In this document: piece by piece, positions 49,887 to 58,787 of the stretch
How positions within the stretch are numbered: position 1 is the stretch's first letter
Layout of the letters: every line of letters begins with the position of its first letter
NCBI GenBank assembly: GCA_963668115.1
Contig: OY764147.1
Location: 1,054,001-1,118,000 of the forward strand
From: Plut-88900 sp963668115
Lineage (GTDB): Bacteria; Chloroflexota; Dehalococcoidia; Plut-88900
DNA length: 64,000 nucleotides
Reading direction: 5' to 3'
Translations under genes and position numbers: made by a program
Notes under the pieces: generated by a model
What the model was told of the DNA's origin: nothing
The model's input: the letters and a program-made list of their open reading frames with translations, nothing else
Database searches by the model: none

Positions 49887-51551
49887 GTGTCCGAATCTCC
49901 TCAGCAAGACACCCTCCAGGAAGCCAAATCCAAATGGTCTGAGAAATACGAGGCTTCCAGGAAGCGCGACGCCCTATATACCACCATCTCCGGCGCTCCT
50001 GTCGAGCCCCTCCACACTCCTCTCCCCAACCCCTATTCAGACTTTGATGAGCGGATGGGTATGCCCGGCCAGTACCCCTTCCTCAGAGGGATACACCCCA
50101 CAGGTCACAGAGGTCGCCTCTGGACTATGCGTATGTTCGCGGGGTTCGGTACCGCAGAGGAGACCAACGAGCGGTTCAAATTCCTCCTGAGCCAGGGTGA
50201 GACTGGCCTGAGCACCGCCTTCGACATGCCCACCCTCATGGGCTATGACCACGACGACCCCATGGCTACCGGGGAGTTCGGCAAGTGTGGAGTCGCGGTG
50301 TCATCCATGGCAGATATGGAGGTGTTATTCGACGGCATTCCCATCGACCGGGTAACCACGTCAATGACCATCAACGGCCCCGCCCCGATCATCTGGGCCA
50401 TGTTCATAGCCGCAGCCGAAAAGCGGGGTGTTCCAAGGGCGAAACTGGGCGGCACCCTACAGAACGACATCATCAAGGAGTACACGGCACAAAACGAGTA
50501 CATCTTCCCCATCGAGGCGTCCATGCGCCTCGTCACCGACACCGTGGAGCTGGCCGCAAAGGAGATGCCCCGCTGGAACCCGATAAGTATCAGCGGCTAC
50601 CACATCCGGGAGGCGGGTTCCAACGCGGCCCAGGAGTTGGCGTTCACCCTTGTCGACGGCTTTGAATATGTCGACTGGGCCCTGGAGCGGGGCCTCGACA
50701 TAGACGAGTTCGCTCCTCGGTTAAGCTTCTTCTTCAACGTCCACGATGACTTCTTCGAGGAGATTGCCAAGTTCCGCGCCGCCCGAAGAATCTGGGCCCG
50801 AGAGCTCCGTAACAGGTACGGGGCAAAGAACGAACGATCTCTCTGGCTCCGTACCCATGCCCAGACCGCGGGCGCCGCCCTCACCGCCCAACAGCCTGAG
50901 ATCAATGTCTCCAGGGTGGCCCTCCAGGCCCTTGCCGCCGTCATGGGCGGCGTCCAGTCCCTGCACACAAACTCTATGGACGAAGTCCTGGCTCTTCCTT
51001 CACAGGACGCCGTTCTGGTGGCACTCAGGACTCAGCAGATCATAGCCCACGAGAGTGGTGTGGCAGACCTAGCCGACCCCCTCGGAGGAAGCTATCACCT
51101 CGAGGCGATGACCGACCGCATTGAGGAGGAAGCTTACGAGTACTTCCGCCAAATAGAGGACCAGGGTGGCGTCATTGCCGCCGTGAAAAACGGCTATTTC
51201 CAGCGCCAGATTGCCGATTCCGCATTCAAGTACCAGCGAGAAATAGAGCAGGACCAGCGTATCAAGGTCGGCATAAACGGCTACGCAGAGGAGCAGCAAC
51301 CGGAAATCCCCATCCTGGAAATGGACCGGGAGGGTGAACGACACCACCTGGAGAGGTTGCACCGTATCCGGGACACCCGAGACCAGGCCGCCGTAGACCG
51401 CGCCCTAACCTCTTTGAAGCATGCCGCCTTGGGGTCAGAGAACTTGATGCCGTACCTGCTGGATGCGGCTCGTGCGTACGCGACCCTAGGGGAGACAACC
51501 AACGCCCTCCGGGAGACACTCGGCGAGTCCGAAATATACAACGTGGCATAG
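49887..51551 (+). CDS. icmA: Acyl-CoA mutase large subunit, isobutyryl-CoA mutase type
   Basis: The 554-residue B12-dependent mutase large subunit has MRMFAGFGTAEETN at its substrate site. Phe84 stands where methylmalonyl-CoA mutase has Tyr89, and Gln202 (EYTAQNEY) where it has Arg207. That Phe/Gln pair is the established signature of isobutyryl-CoA mutase (IcmA Phe80/Gln198). The active-site His (SISGYHIREAG) is intact. There is no B12-binding domain, so it needs a small subunit, presumably 55030-55452. Its start is GTG 49887 with AGAGGAG six bases upstream. Its family members interconvert isobutyryl-CoA and butyryl-CoA. Confidence 0.85.
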   Translation: MSESPQQDTLQEAKSKWSEKYEASRKRDALYTTISGAPVEPLHTPLPNPYSDFDERMGMPGQYPFLRGIHPTGHRGRLWTMRMFAGFGTAEETNERFKFLLSQGETGLSTAFDMPTLMGYDHDDPMATGEFGKCGVAVSSMADMEVLFDGIPIDRVTTSMTINGPAPIIWAMFIAAAEKRGVPRAKLGGTLQNDIIKEYTAQNEYIFPIEASMRLVTDTVELAAKEMPRWNPISISGYHIREAGSNAAQELAFTLVDGFEYVDWALERGLDIDEFAPRLSFFFNVHDDFFEEIAKFRAARRIWARELRNRYGAKNERSLWLRTHAQTAGAALTAQQPEINVSRVALQALAAVMGGVQSLHTNSMDEVLALPSQDAVLVALRTQQIIAHESGVADLADPLGGSYHLEAMTDRIEEEAYEYFRQIEDQGGVIAAVKNGYFQRQIADSAFKYQREIEQDQRIKVGINGYAEEQQPEIPILEMDREGERHHLERLHRIRDTRDQAAVDRALTSLKHAALGSENLMPYLLDAARAYATLGETTNALRETLGESEIYNVA

Positions 51552-51683
51552 CCCACACATCTTCTACTGCCATCCCATCATTCACCCTATCTCCACCCTC
51601 CCTGTTGGCGTAACTCGCTCCACGCGTTTATCATAAACACGGGAGGATCACCTTAGACTGTATCCACGGACAAGGGACGACCT

Positions 51684-53348
51684 ATGCTCAAAAGCGAGGA
51701 CCTGAAGGTCATTGCCCAACGCCAGGAGGAATGGCAGAAGAAGGCGGATAAAGCCCGACAACGGGACGGCCTCTTTTCCACTTCATCCGGCTCTCCGGTC
51801 AAAGCCGCCTACTCCCCCCTGGACATCGTCGAGCAAGATTATGTGTCTGAAGTAGGAATGCCTGGGGAATACCCCTTCACCCGAGGAATTCACCCAAGCG
51901 GCTACCGGGGCAGGCTCTGGACGATGCGCCAGTATGCGGGTTTCGGTTCAGCCAGAGAGTCGAACAGGCGATACCGCTATCTTCTGGAGCAAGGTCAGAC
52001 GGGGCTAAGCGTAGCCTTCGACCTGCCTACCCAGATGGGCTACGACTCCGACCATCCCATGGCCCGGGGCGAAGTGGGCAAGGTCGGGGTACCCATCGAC
52101 ACCCTGGCGGACATGGAGGTCCTTTTCGAGGACATCCCCTTAGAAAAGGTCACCACTTCCATGACCATCAACGCCACTGCCTCCATCCTGCTTGCCCTCT
52201 ACGTAGCCGTGGCGAAGAAGCAGGGTGCCGACCTCTCTAAGCTCGGCGGAACCGTCCAGAACGACATCCTTAAGGAATACATAGCCCGGGGCACTTACAT
52301 CTACCCGCCCCGTCCCTCCATGCGACTCATCACCGACCTCTTCCGCTATTGTGGCGAAAATCTTCCCGCCTGGAACACCATCAGTATCAGCGGATATCAC
52401 ATGCGGGAGGCAGGTTGCAACGCTATACAGGAACTGGCCTTCACCTTCTCCAACGCCATCGCCTACGTGCAGGCCGCAGTGGATGCGGGAATGGACGTGG
52501 ACAAGTTCGGGGCCCGACTCTCCTTCTTCTTTGTGAGCCAGAACAATCTTCTTGAAGAGGTCGCCAAGTTCAGGGCGGCCCGGAAGATCTGGGCGCGGAT
52601 AATGAAGGAGCGCTTTGGCGCACAGAACCCCCGCTCATGGATGGTGAGGTTCCACACCCAGACCGCAGGCGCCGCTTTGACTGCCCAGCAGCCGGAGAAC
52701 AACATTGTTCGGGTAACCATTCAGGCCCTTGCCGCCGTCCTCGGGGGGACGCAGTCATTGCACACCAACTCGATGGACGAGGCCCTCGCACTCCCCTCCG
52801 AAAAGGCCGCCACTATAGCTCTCCGCACCCAGCAGATAGTCGCCAACGAGTCCGGTTGCGCCGATGTCATAGACCCTCTGGCCGGCTCCTTTTACGTAGA
52901 GAGCCTTACCAAAGACCTGGAGAAGGAGACCTTCAAATACATTGAGCGGATCGACGACTTTGGCGGAGCCTTGGGCGCCATCGAGCGAGGATTTATCCAG
53001 CAGGAAATCCAGGACAGCGCCTTCCGACTCCAGCAGGAAATAGAGGCCAACAAGCGCATAGTCGTGGGTGTGAACGCCTACGAAAGCCCCCAGCCGCCTT
53101 TGCAAGGCACGTTGAAGATTGATCCTGAGCTGGCTCGGGAGCAGGTGGAAAACCTCCAGAAAATCAAGCAGACCCGAGACCAGGGCGCCGTAGACGATGC
53201 GCTAAGCTCTCTGTGGGAAGTCGCCCGCGGAGACGGCAACACCATGCCCGCCATCCTGAACGCCGTCGAAGCCTATGCAACCCTGGGTGAGATCAGCGAT
53301 GTACTCAGGGAAGTCTTCGGTGACTACGAACCTTCCGCAACATTCTGA
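51684..53348 (+). CDS. mcmA: Methylmalonyl-CoA mutase large subunit
   Basis: The 554-residue protein is a paralogue of the upstream gene with identical numbering. The substrate-site residues are Tyr84 (MRQYAGFG) and Arg202 (EYIARGTY), which match methylmalonyl-CoA mutase Tyr89 and Arg207. The active-site His is in SISGYHMREAG. It converts methylmalonyl-CoA to succinyl-CoA with the separate B12 subunit at 55030. This separate-subunit arrangement is common in archaea and Chloroflexota. A modest promoter with TTGGCG (51605) and TTATCA (51628) may lie in the 132-base gap. Confidence 0.93.
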   Translation: MLKSEDLKVIAQRQEEWQKKADKARQRDGLFSTSSGSPVKAAYSPLDIVEQDYVSEVGMPGEYPFTRGIHPSGYRGRLWTMRQYAGFGSARESNRRYRYLLEQGQTGLSVAFDLPTQMGYDSDHPMARGEVGKVGVPIDTLADMEVLFEDIPLEKVTTSMTINATASILLALYVAVAKKQGADLSKLGGTVQNDILKEYIARGTYIYPPRPSMRLITDLFRYCGENLPAWNTISISGYHMREAGCNAIQELAFTFSNAIAYVQAAVDAGMDVDKFGARLSFFFVSQNNLLEEVAKFRAARKIWARIMKERFGAQNPRSWMVRFHTQTAGAALTAQQPENNIVRVTIQALAAVLGGTQSLHTNSMDEALALPSEKAATIALRTQQIVANESGCADVIDPLAGSFYVESLTKDLEKETFKYIERIDDFGGALGAIERGFIQQEIQDSAFRLQQEIEANKRIVVGVNAYESPQPPLQGTLKIDPELAREQVENLQKIKQTRDQGAVDDALSSLWEVARGDGNTMPAILNAVEAYATLGEISDVLREVFGDYEPSATF

Positions 53349-53399
53349 TACTCGGCACAGCAGCACCGCTTTATTCCCCCGGCAGTAAGGAATACCCGC

Positions 53400-54548
53400 A
53401 TGGATTTCAGCCTCACCGAAGAGCAGAAACTGCTACAGACCAATGTCAGGGACTTCGCGAAAAGGGAAATTGCCCCTTCCGCGGCCCGGATTGACAGGGA
53501 CGAGGAATTTCCCTGGGACAACATTCACAAGATGGGGGAGATGGGCCTCATGGGGGTCTCCATAGACACCCGGTACGGGGGCTCGGGCGGAGGGTATGCG
53601 GAGCTGGCCATAGTTGTTGAAGAGCTCGCCAGGGTTTGCGCTTCCACCTCCCTGATCTACATTGCATCTCTGTCGTTGGCATCCAAATGCATAGAGGCCT
53701 TTGGCTCTGACGAGCAGAAGACGGCTTATCTGACCCCCCTCGCCCGAGGCCAGCGCCTTGGCGCCTTCGCCCTCTCCGAGCCCAATGCCGGCAGCGATGT
53801 CGCCGCACTCCGTACCAGCGCAACGTCCCATGAAGGCGGGTATTTCCTGAACGGAAGCAAGACCTTCATAACCAACGGAGATCTGGCGGACACCATAGTC
53901 GTCTTCGCCACCGAGAACCGAAGCCTGGGGGCCAAGGGTATCTCTGCCTTCTTGGTTGAAAAGGGATACGAAGGTTTCATAGGACGAAATGAGCCCGGCA
54001 AGATGGGTATGCGGGGCTCCAACACGGCCGAGCTTTTCCTGGAGGACTGTCGAGTGCCGCCGGACAACCGTCTCGGGGAGGAGGGGAAGGGAATGCGGAT
54101 GGCCCTGTCCACCATAGACGCAAGCCGGATCACCATCGCGGCCCAGGCGATAGGCATCGCCCACGCCGCCCTGGAGGCTGCACTCGACTACGCCCGCACG
54201 CGGCAAGCCTTCGGACAGCCCATCGCCGATTTCCAGGCCATTCAATGGATGCTCGCAGACATGGCTACGCAGATCAATGCCGCCCGACTCATCACCTACC
54301 AGGCCGCGGACAAAAAGGAACGGGGTGAACCGTTTGGTCGGGAGTCGGCGATGGCCAAGGTGTATGCTTCGGAAGTTGCCGGGTTTGTCACGTCCAAGGC
54401 CATCCAGATTCACGGCGGCTACGGCTATTTCAAGGAAAGCCCGGTCGAGAGGTATTTCCGAGACGCCAAGGTTACGGAGATATATGAAGGCACCTCAGAG
54501 GTGCAAAGGCTCGTGATTTCCCGTGACATCCTAAGGTCCGGCCTCTAG
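53400..54548 (+). CDS. Acyl-CoA dehydrogenase
   Basis: The 382-residue flavoprotein has FALSEPNAGSDVAALRTSA and FGQPIADFQAIQWMLADMAT, the family signatures, and the catalytic-base region QIHGGYGYFKESPVERYFRDAKVTEIYEGTSEVQ, where Glu in YEGTSE is the base in short-chain members. It is 52 bases after the methylmalonyl-CoA mutase gene. Given its neighbours it could act on isobutyryl- or butyryl-CoA. The substrate is not resolved. Confidence 0.93.
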   Translation: MDFSLTEEQKLLQTNVRDFAKREIAPSAARIDRDEEFPWDNIHKMGEMGLMGVSIDTRYGGSGGGYAELAIVVEELARVCASTSLIYIASLSLASKCIEAFGSDEQKTAYLTPLARGQRLGAFALSEPNAGSDVAALRTSATSHEGGYFLNGSKTFITNGDLADTIVVFATENRSLGAKGISAFLVEKGYEGFIGRNEPGKMGMRGSNTAELFLEDCRVPPDNRLGEEGKGMRMALSTIDASRITIAAQAIGIAHAALEAALDYARTRQAFGQPIADFQAIQWMLADMATQINAARLITYQAADKKERGEPFGRESAMAKVYASEVAGFVTSKAIQIHGGYGYFKESPVERYFRDAKVTEIYEGTSEVQRLVISRDILRSGL

Positions 54549-54571
54549 ACATCTCCGAAAGAACAACAGCT

Positions 54572-55006
54572 ATGGAAAACACGAGTCCCGTTTGCCAGGC
54601 AAAGCACATCAATCACGTCGCCATTGTTGTTAAGGACGCGGCGGAGACTCTTCGTTTCTACCAGGAGACTTTCGGCGTCCGGGAGGCTGAAATTGAAGAG
54701 GTCGCCGACCAGGGCGTCCTGGCCTCTCTCGTTGCTGTGGGCGGTACGAACCTGGAACTGATCCAGCCCGTACGCGCCGACACCGGCGTGGCCCACTTCT
54801 TGGAGTCCCGCGGTGAGGCCCTTCACCACGTATGCTTCGAAGTGGAAAACCTGCAGGGCACCCTGGACTCCCTCAAGGCCAGCGGGACCCGACTCATAGA
54901 TGAATCTCCACGTGAAGGTCTCGCAGGAATGATCGCATTCATCCATCCCAAGGCCACGCGGGGAGTACTGGTCGAGTTGGTAGACAAGGATACCGTGAGA
55001 TCGTAA
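54572..55006 (+). CDS. mce: Methylmalonyl-CoA epimerase
   Basis: The 144-residue glyoxalase-fold protein has the paired metal-binding beta-alpha modules: INHVAIVVKDAAETLRFYQETFGV and LHHVCFEVENLQGTLDSLKA. NLELIQP and GVLVELVDKD supply further ligands. It racemises methylmalonyl-CoA at C2, feeding the mutase. It lies between the acyl-CoA dehydrogenase and the B12 subunit, as expected for propionate/branched-chain metabolism. Confidence 0.9.
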   Translation: MENTSPVCQAKHINHVAIVVKDAAETLRFYQETFGVREAEIEEVADQGVLASLVAVGGTNLELIQPVRADTGVAHFLESRGEALHHVCFEVENLQGTLDSLKASGTRLIDESPREGLAGMIAFIHPKATRGVLVELVDKDTVRS

Positions 55007-55029
55007 CTCTTCAGTCGGGGGCAGCGACG

Positions 55030-55452
55030 ATGACGCAGACTGGAACCGAAACGATAAGAGTCCTGGTAGCCAAGCCGGGTCTCGATGGGCATGACAGGGG
55101 CGCCAAGGTCATCGCCCGAGCCCTTAGGGACGCGGGCATGGAAGTCATTTACACGGGGATTCGCCAGACCCCCGAGATGATCGCCGAGGCCTCCCTCCAG
55201 GAAGACGTAGACGTGGTAGCCATAAGCATCCTCAGCGGCGCCCACATGGAGCTCCTGCCCCTTATCATGGAAGAGCTCAAAGGGCGTGGCATCGACGACC
55301 GTCTGGTCCTGGCCGGCGGCATCATCCCCGAGGACGATATCCAACCCCTAAAGGAAATGGGTGTTGGAGAGGTATTCGGCCCCGGCACATCCACCACCGA
55401 CATAATCGACTACATCAGGCAGCACCAGGCCGAGTCATCCAATCGGGACTAA
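55030..55452 (+). CDS. mcmB: B12-binding small subunit of acyl-CoA mutases
   Basis: The 140-residue protein is a stand-alone cobalamin-binding domain with LDGHDRGAKVIARALRDAG (the D-x-H-x-x-G motif that supplies the lower axial His) and LVLAGGIIPEDDIQPL. Such domains pair with separate large subunits. Two candidate large subunits, at 49887 and 51684, lie in the same operon and could share it. No MeaB-type chaperone is in the window. It ends at the first base of the next gene's ATG. Confidence 0.93.
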   Translation: MTQTGTETIRVLVAKPGLDGHDRGAKVIARALRDAGMEVIYTGIRQTPEMIAEASLQEDVDVVAISILSGAHMELLPLIMEELKGRGIDDRLVLAGGIIPEDDIQPLKEMGVGEVFGPGTSTTDIIDYIRQHQAESSNRD

Positions 55453-56303
55453 TGTCCCGCCCCTCTCGGCTCAGGCAGAATCATCCCAGTCCCATGCCTG
55501 GCAAATCCTCTAGCGCTGACCCGTTAACAAAGCGCATCCTTGCAGCCTTGCAAGAATCAGGGCGTGATCTCGATAACCTCACCTACCGGGACCTCATTCC
55601 CGTCAGCGAGCTTCATAACCGCGGCAAGCAAGCAACGAACGATCTGGCTCAACTGGCATGTGTAGGCCCGAACGATCACGTGCTGGACGTGGGCTGCGGC
55701 ATCGGAGGCCCGGCCCGGACCCTGGCCGCCGAAATCGGATGCAAGGTCACGGGTATAGACATTTCCGAGGAGTTCTGCATTGCTGCGCGTTATCTCAATG
55801 AACTCGTGGCGTTGGCCGGGACAATCGACATACGTTGCGCCGACGCCCTTGCCCTCCCCTTCGAAGATTGCTCCTTCGATGTAGTATGGACGCAGCACGC
55901 CTCCATGAACATCGCCGATAAGCAGACCTTTCTTGCCGAAATGCACCGGGCCCTCAAGCCCGACGGCAAGCTCGCCCTGCACGACGTAATGGCAGGATCA
56001 GTACAACCCATCCATTTCCCCGTCCCCTGGGCCCCTGACCCATCCGTCAGCTTCCTGTCAACGCCCGATGAGGTGCGTTCTCTCGCCCTGGCCTCCGGCT
56101 TCCGGGAGCTTGCCTGGCAGGACCACACGCAACTCACCGAGGACTGGTGGCAAAATGTGCGAAAGCGGGCCTCGGGGCAAACCCCATCGCCCCTCAACCC
56201 TGGTCTAATCATGGGGTCGCAATTTCCGGTGATGGCGAATAATATGTATCGGAACCTACGGGAGCGCCGGGTTGCCATAGTCCAGGCCATTTTCCGGAAA
56301 TAG
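55452..56303 (+). CDS. Class I SAM-dependent methyltransferase
   Basis: The 283-residue protein contains the SAM-binding motif VLDVGCGIGGPARTLAAEIG and ALPFEDCSFDVVWTQHASMN, followed by MHRALKPDGKLALHDVMAG. These are the motifs of small-molecule methyltransferases such as glycine/sarcosine or phosphoethanolamine-type enzymes. The substrate is unknown. Its ATG overlaps the stop of the B12-subunit gene. An alternative start is ATG 55494. Confidence 0.82.
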   Translation: MSRPSRLRQNHPSPMPGKSSSADPLTKRILAALQESGRDLDNLTYRDLIPVSELHNRGKQATNDLAQLACVGPNDHVLDVGCGIGGPARTLAAEIGCKVTGIDISEEFCIAARYLNELVALAGTIDIRCADALALPFEDCSFDVVWTQHASMNIADKQTFLAEMHRALKPDGKLALHDVMAGSVQPIHFPVPWAPDPSVSFLSTPDEVRSLALASGFRELAWQDHTQLTEDWWQNVRKRASGQTPSPLNPGLIMGSQFPVMANNMYRNLRERRVAIVQAIFRK

Positions 56304-56349
56304 CCGGCCCTCGGCCCCCCGTCAATCGCATGATTGGAGATCTCTGCCC

Positions 56350-57198
56350 ATGCAAATTGGAGCCCACGTATCCACCGCAGGCGGCCTCGACAACGCCATA
56401 GGGAATGCCCAGAACATCGGGGCGGAATGCGTCCAGATTTTTGCCTCCGCGCCCCAAAGCTGGAGATACAAATCCCCGTCTCCCGACATTATTACCTCCT
56501 TCAAAGAAAAGGCCCAGGAAGCCGACATCACCTCGGTGTTCTTCCACGGGGTCTACCTGATTAACCTCGGCACGGAAAAGGAAGAGCAGCTCGATAAGGG
56601 AGTCGACTCCCTCGTCAGCCACATGTCCTTGGCCTCCGACATCAACGCACAAGGCGTAATCTTCCACCTCGGCAGCCACAAGGGCCGTGGTTTCGAAGGC
56701 GTCCTGCCGCAAGTCGTGTCCGCCATGTCCCACGTCTTGATGAACACGCCAAAAGACACCTGGCTCATCATCGAAAATGCCGCGGGGATGGGCAACCACA
56801 TAGGCGCCGGGTTCGGTGAAATCGGTCAGGTGATCAAAGGGTTGTCCGACGAACGGGTGAAAGTGTGCCTTGACACCGCCCACACCTTCGCCGCCGGCTA
56901 CAACATCGCCGACCCATCGGGTATTGAGGAGGCTATGAATGAATTCGACTCCGAGATCGGCTTCGAAAAGCTGGTAGCCGTCCACGCCAACGACTCCAAG
57001 ATTCCCCTGGGCGGCGGCAAAGACCGCCACGAAAACATCGGCGAGGGCTACATCGGTCGCGAGGGCTTCGAGGTCATAATGGCCCACCCTGCCTTTGCGG
57101 ACGTACCGTTCCTCCTGGAAGTGCCCGGTTTCGAAAGGAAGGGCCCCGACCGTCAGAACATCGAGATCCTTCAATCGATACGAGACGCCAACGCCTGA
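56350..57198 (+). CDS. nfo: Endonuclease IV
   Basis: The 282-residue protein starts QIGAHVSTAGGLDNAIGNAQ, the AP-endonuclease family 2 signature. Zinc-binding motifs are in GVIFHLGSHKG, WLIIENAAG, VCLDTAHTFAAG, VAVHANDSKIPLGGGKDRHENIGEG and FLLEVPG. It cuts DNA at abasic sites in base-excision repair. It overlaps the next gene by one base (TGATG). Confidence 0.95.
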   Translation: MQIGAHVSTAGGLDNAIGNAQNIGAECVQIFASAPQSWRYKSPSPDIITSFKEKAQEADITSVFFHGVYLINLGTEKEEQLDKGVDSLVSHMSLASDINAQGVIFHLGSHKGRGFEGVLPQVVSAMSHVLMNTPKDTWLIIENAAGMGNHIGAGFGEIGQVIKGLSDERVKVCLDTAHTFAAGYNIADPSGIEEAMNEFDSEIGFEKLVAVHANDSKIPLGGGKDRHENIGEGYIGREGFEVIMAHPAFADVPFLLEVPGFERKGPDRQNIEILQSIRDANA

Positions 57199-58196
57199 TG
57201 TCCCGACGAGCTTTCCTCACACTCCTCGTCCTTCTCGCCCTCGGCCTCGTATTCGTATCCTGCGGCCCGGGAAGAGGCGACCTGCTGGTCTTCACTTCGG
57301 AAGACGAGACCCGTCACATATACCTTAGGGAGAAAGACGACCCGCCCATCCAGGTGACCCGAGGCGGTTCAGACAATCATTCCCCCCGCCTTTCACCCGA
57401 CGGTGATCTCATCGCCTTCGTCTCGGACAGGGACGGCAACCCTGACATTTACGTCATGGACCGGTCCGGTGAGGACATCAGGAAGATATCCCACGAGGTG
57501 GGTAGCGCCTCCCATCCCCGTTGGTCGCCGGACGGAGACCAGATAGCCTTCCTCGCCCGTACGGAAGACGGCGACTCCCAGATTTACCTCTCCGGCGTCG
57601 AGGAGCCGGAAGCCAGGCGGCTGACCGTCGGCGGCTACGTGGAAGGGCCTCCGTCCTGGTCTCCCGACGGGGATTGGGTCGCCTTTACATTGACTGGCGA
57701 GGATGGCCAAGGACTAGGCATATACCTACGTAATCCGGGCGGCGTAAACCAGATAACTCTCACCGATGGGCCCGACTTCAACCCTACCTGGTCTCCCGAC
57801 TCCGACCAGATAGCATTCCAAACATCCAGGAACGGCAACGAAGACATTTACGTCGTGGACATCACGGAGGATTCTTCCGGCCAGCCCCGACGCATTACCA
57901 CCAACTCCGCCCCCGACTACAGCCCCACCTGGTCTCCCGATGGCAAGCTCATCGCCTTCATCTCCGAACGTAATGACAACCCCGAAGTCTACGTCACGGA
58001 ACCCGACGGCACCGTCGTAACGCGCTTGACGAACAACGGCGTTGTCGAGACCGAGATAGCCTGGTCCACCAAGGAGCAAATCGCCTTCGTGTCGTTCCTC
58101 CACGGCAACGCCGACGTTTTCATCATGGACGTCGATGGGGCGGCCCAGGCCCAAGTCACCGGCCACCCGGGCCCCGACACCCAGCCTCACTGGTAG
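57198..58196 (+). CDS. TolB-like beta-propeller lipoprotein (PD40 repeats)
   Basis: The 332-residue protein has a lipoprotein signal ending GLVFVSCGPG. It then has repeated PD40/WD40-like units: LSPDGDLIAFVSDRDGN, WSPDGDQIAFLARTEDG, WSPDGDWVAFTLTGED, WSPDSDQIAFQTSRNGN, WSPDGKLIAFISERNDN and further weaker ones. These give a six-bladed propeller on the outer face of the membrane. The role is unknown. It starts within the nfo stop codon. Confidence 0.88.
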   Translation: MSRRAFLTLLVLLALGLVFVSCGPGRGDLLVFTSEDETRHIYLREKDDPPIQVTRGGSDNHSPRLSPDGDLIAFVSDRDGNPDIYVMDRSGEDIRKISHEVGSASHPRWSPDGDQIAFLARTEDGDSQIYLSGVEEPEARRLTVGGYVEGPPSWSPDGDWVAFTLTGEDGQGLGIYLRNPGGVNQITLTDGPDFNPTWSPDSDQIAFQTSRNGNEDIYVVDITEDSSGQPRRITTNSAPDYSPTWSPDGKLIAFISERNDNPEVYVTEPDGTVVTRLTNNGVVETEIAWSTKEQIAFVSFLHGNADVFIMDVDGAAQAQVTGHPGPDTQPHW

Positions 58197-58207
58197 CCCT
58201 CTTTACT

Positions 58208-58262
58208 CGATTTGCGGATCGCCCTATAATTGCCTTGACACCCCTACCCAGGGGGTATGGGT
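58208..58262 (+). promoter_or_regulatory. Copper-responsive promoter/operator of csoR-copA
   Basis: TATAAT (58225-58230), with a weak TTTACT -35 17 bases upstream, gives a transcript near 58237. Overlapping or just downstream is ACCCC (58240-58244) with GGGGT (58252-58256), in the context TACCC-AGGGGGTATGGG, a CsoR-type G/C operator. A second promoter-like TTGACA lies at 58235-58240. CsoR binding here should repress the operon until copper is present. Confidence 0.65.
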
Positions 58263-58276
58263 AAGAGAGGAGGCCC

Positions 58277-58543
58277 ATGAAACCGGACGCCAAGGAGGAC
58301 ACTCTCCGCCGCCTCAGCTATATCGATGGACATTTGGACGGGATTCGTCGCATGGTCCAGGAGGACAAATACTGTGTCGACATCCTCAAGCAGACCTACG
58401 CTGTTCGTAAGTCCATCGAGAAACTGGAACAAGTCATGCTCGGAAGTCACATGGAGACCTGCGTAATTCCCGGCATCGAGCAGGGCAGGCAGGAGCAAAT
58501 CGTCGCTGAATTGAAAGAACTGTACAAGCTGGCCGACAACTGA
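58277..58543 (+). CDS. csoR: Copper-sensing transcriptional repressor CsoR family
   Basis: The 88-residue four-helix protein has the metal ligands Cys33, His58 and Cys62 (KYCVDI and GSHMETC), the Cu(I) set of CsoR. It represses copper export genes until Cu(I) binds. GAGAGGAGG precedes ATG 58277. The next genes are a YHS protein and CopA, and a candidate operator lies directly upstream, so autoregulation is likely. Confidence 0.93.
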   Translation: MKPDAKEDTLRRLSYIDGHLDGIRRMVQEDKYCVDILKQTYAVRKSIEKLEQVMLGSHMETCVIPGIEQGRQEQIVAELKELYKLADN

Positions 58544-58568
58544 CCCCCAACGAAACGGAGAAAACCCA

Positions 58569-58772
58569 ATGAGCATCCTGTCCCTCTTCAAGAAGAAGCC
58601 TGAACTGGCCCGGGACCCGATATGTCACATGATGGTCGATCCTTCGAAGGCTCGGGCTTCCAGTGAATTTGAAGGCGTCACCTACTATTTCTGCGCTCCC
58701 GGCTGCAAGATGCTGTTCGAAGAGGACCCGGCCAGGCACATCGCCTCCGAAAAGCCCGCCGTCGAGATGTAG
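58569..58772 (+). CDS. YHS-domain protein
   Basis: The 67-residue protein contains ARDPICHMMVDPSKARASSEFEGVTYYFCAPGCKMLF (split as motif, about 15-50) with the YHS-type Cys and His. YHS domains bind metal and often accompany CopA. It lies between csoR and copA with short gaps. It probably acts as a small periplasmic or cytoplasmic copper handler. Confidence 0.9.
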   Translation: MSILSLFKKKPELARDPICHMMVDPSKARASSEFEGVTYYFCAPGCKMLFEEDPARHIASEKPAVEM

Positions 58773-58787
58773 GGCTCGTATATCGAC

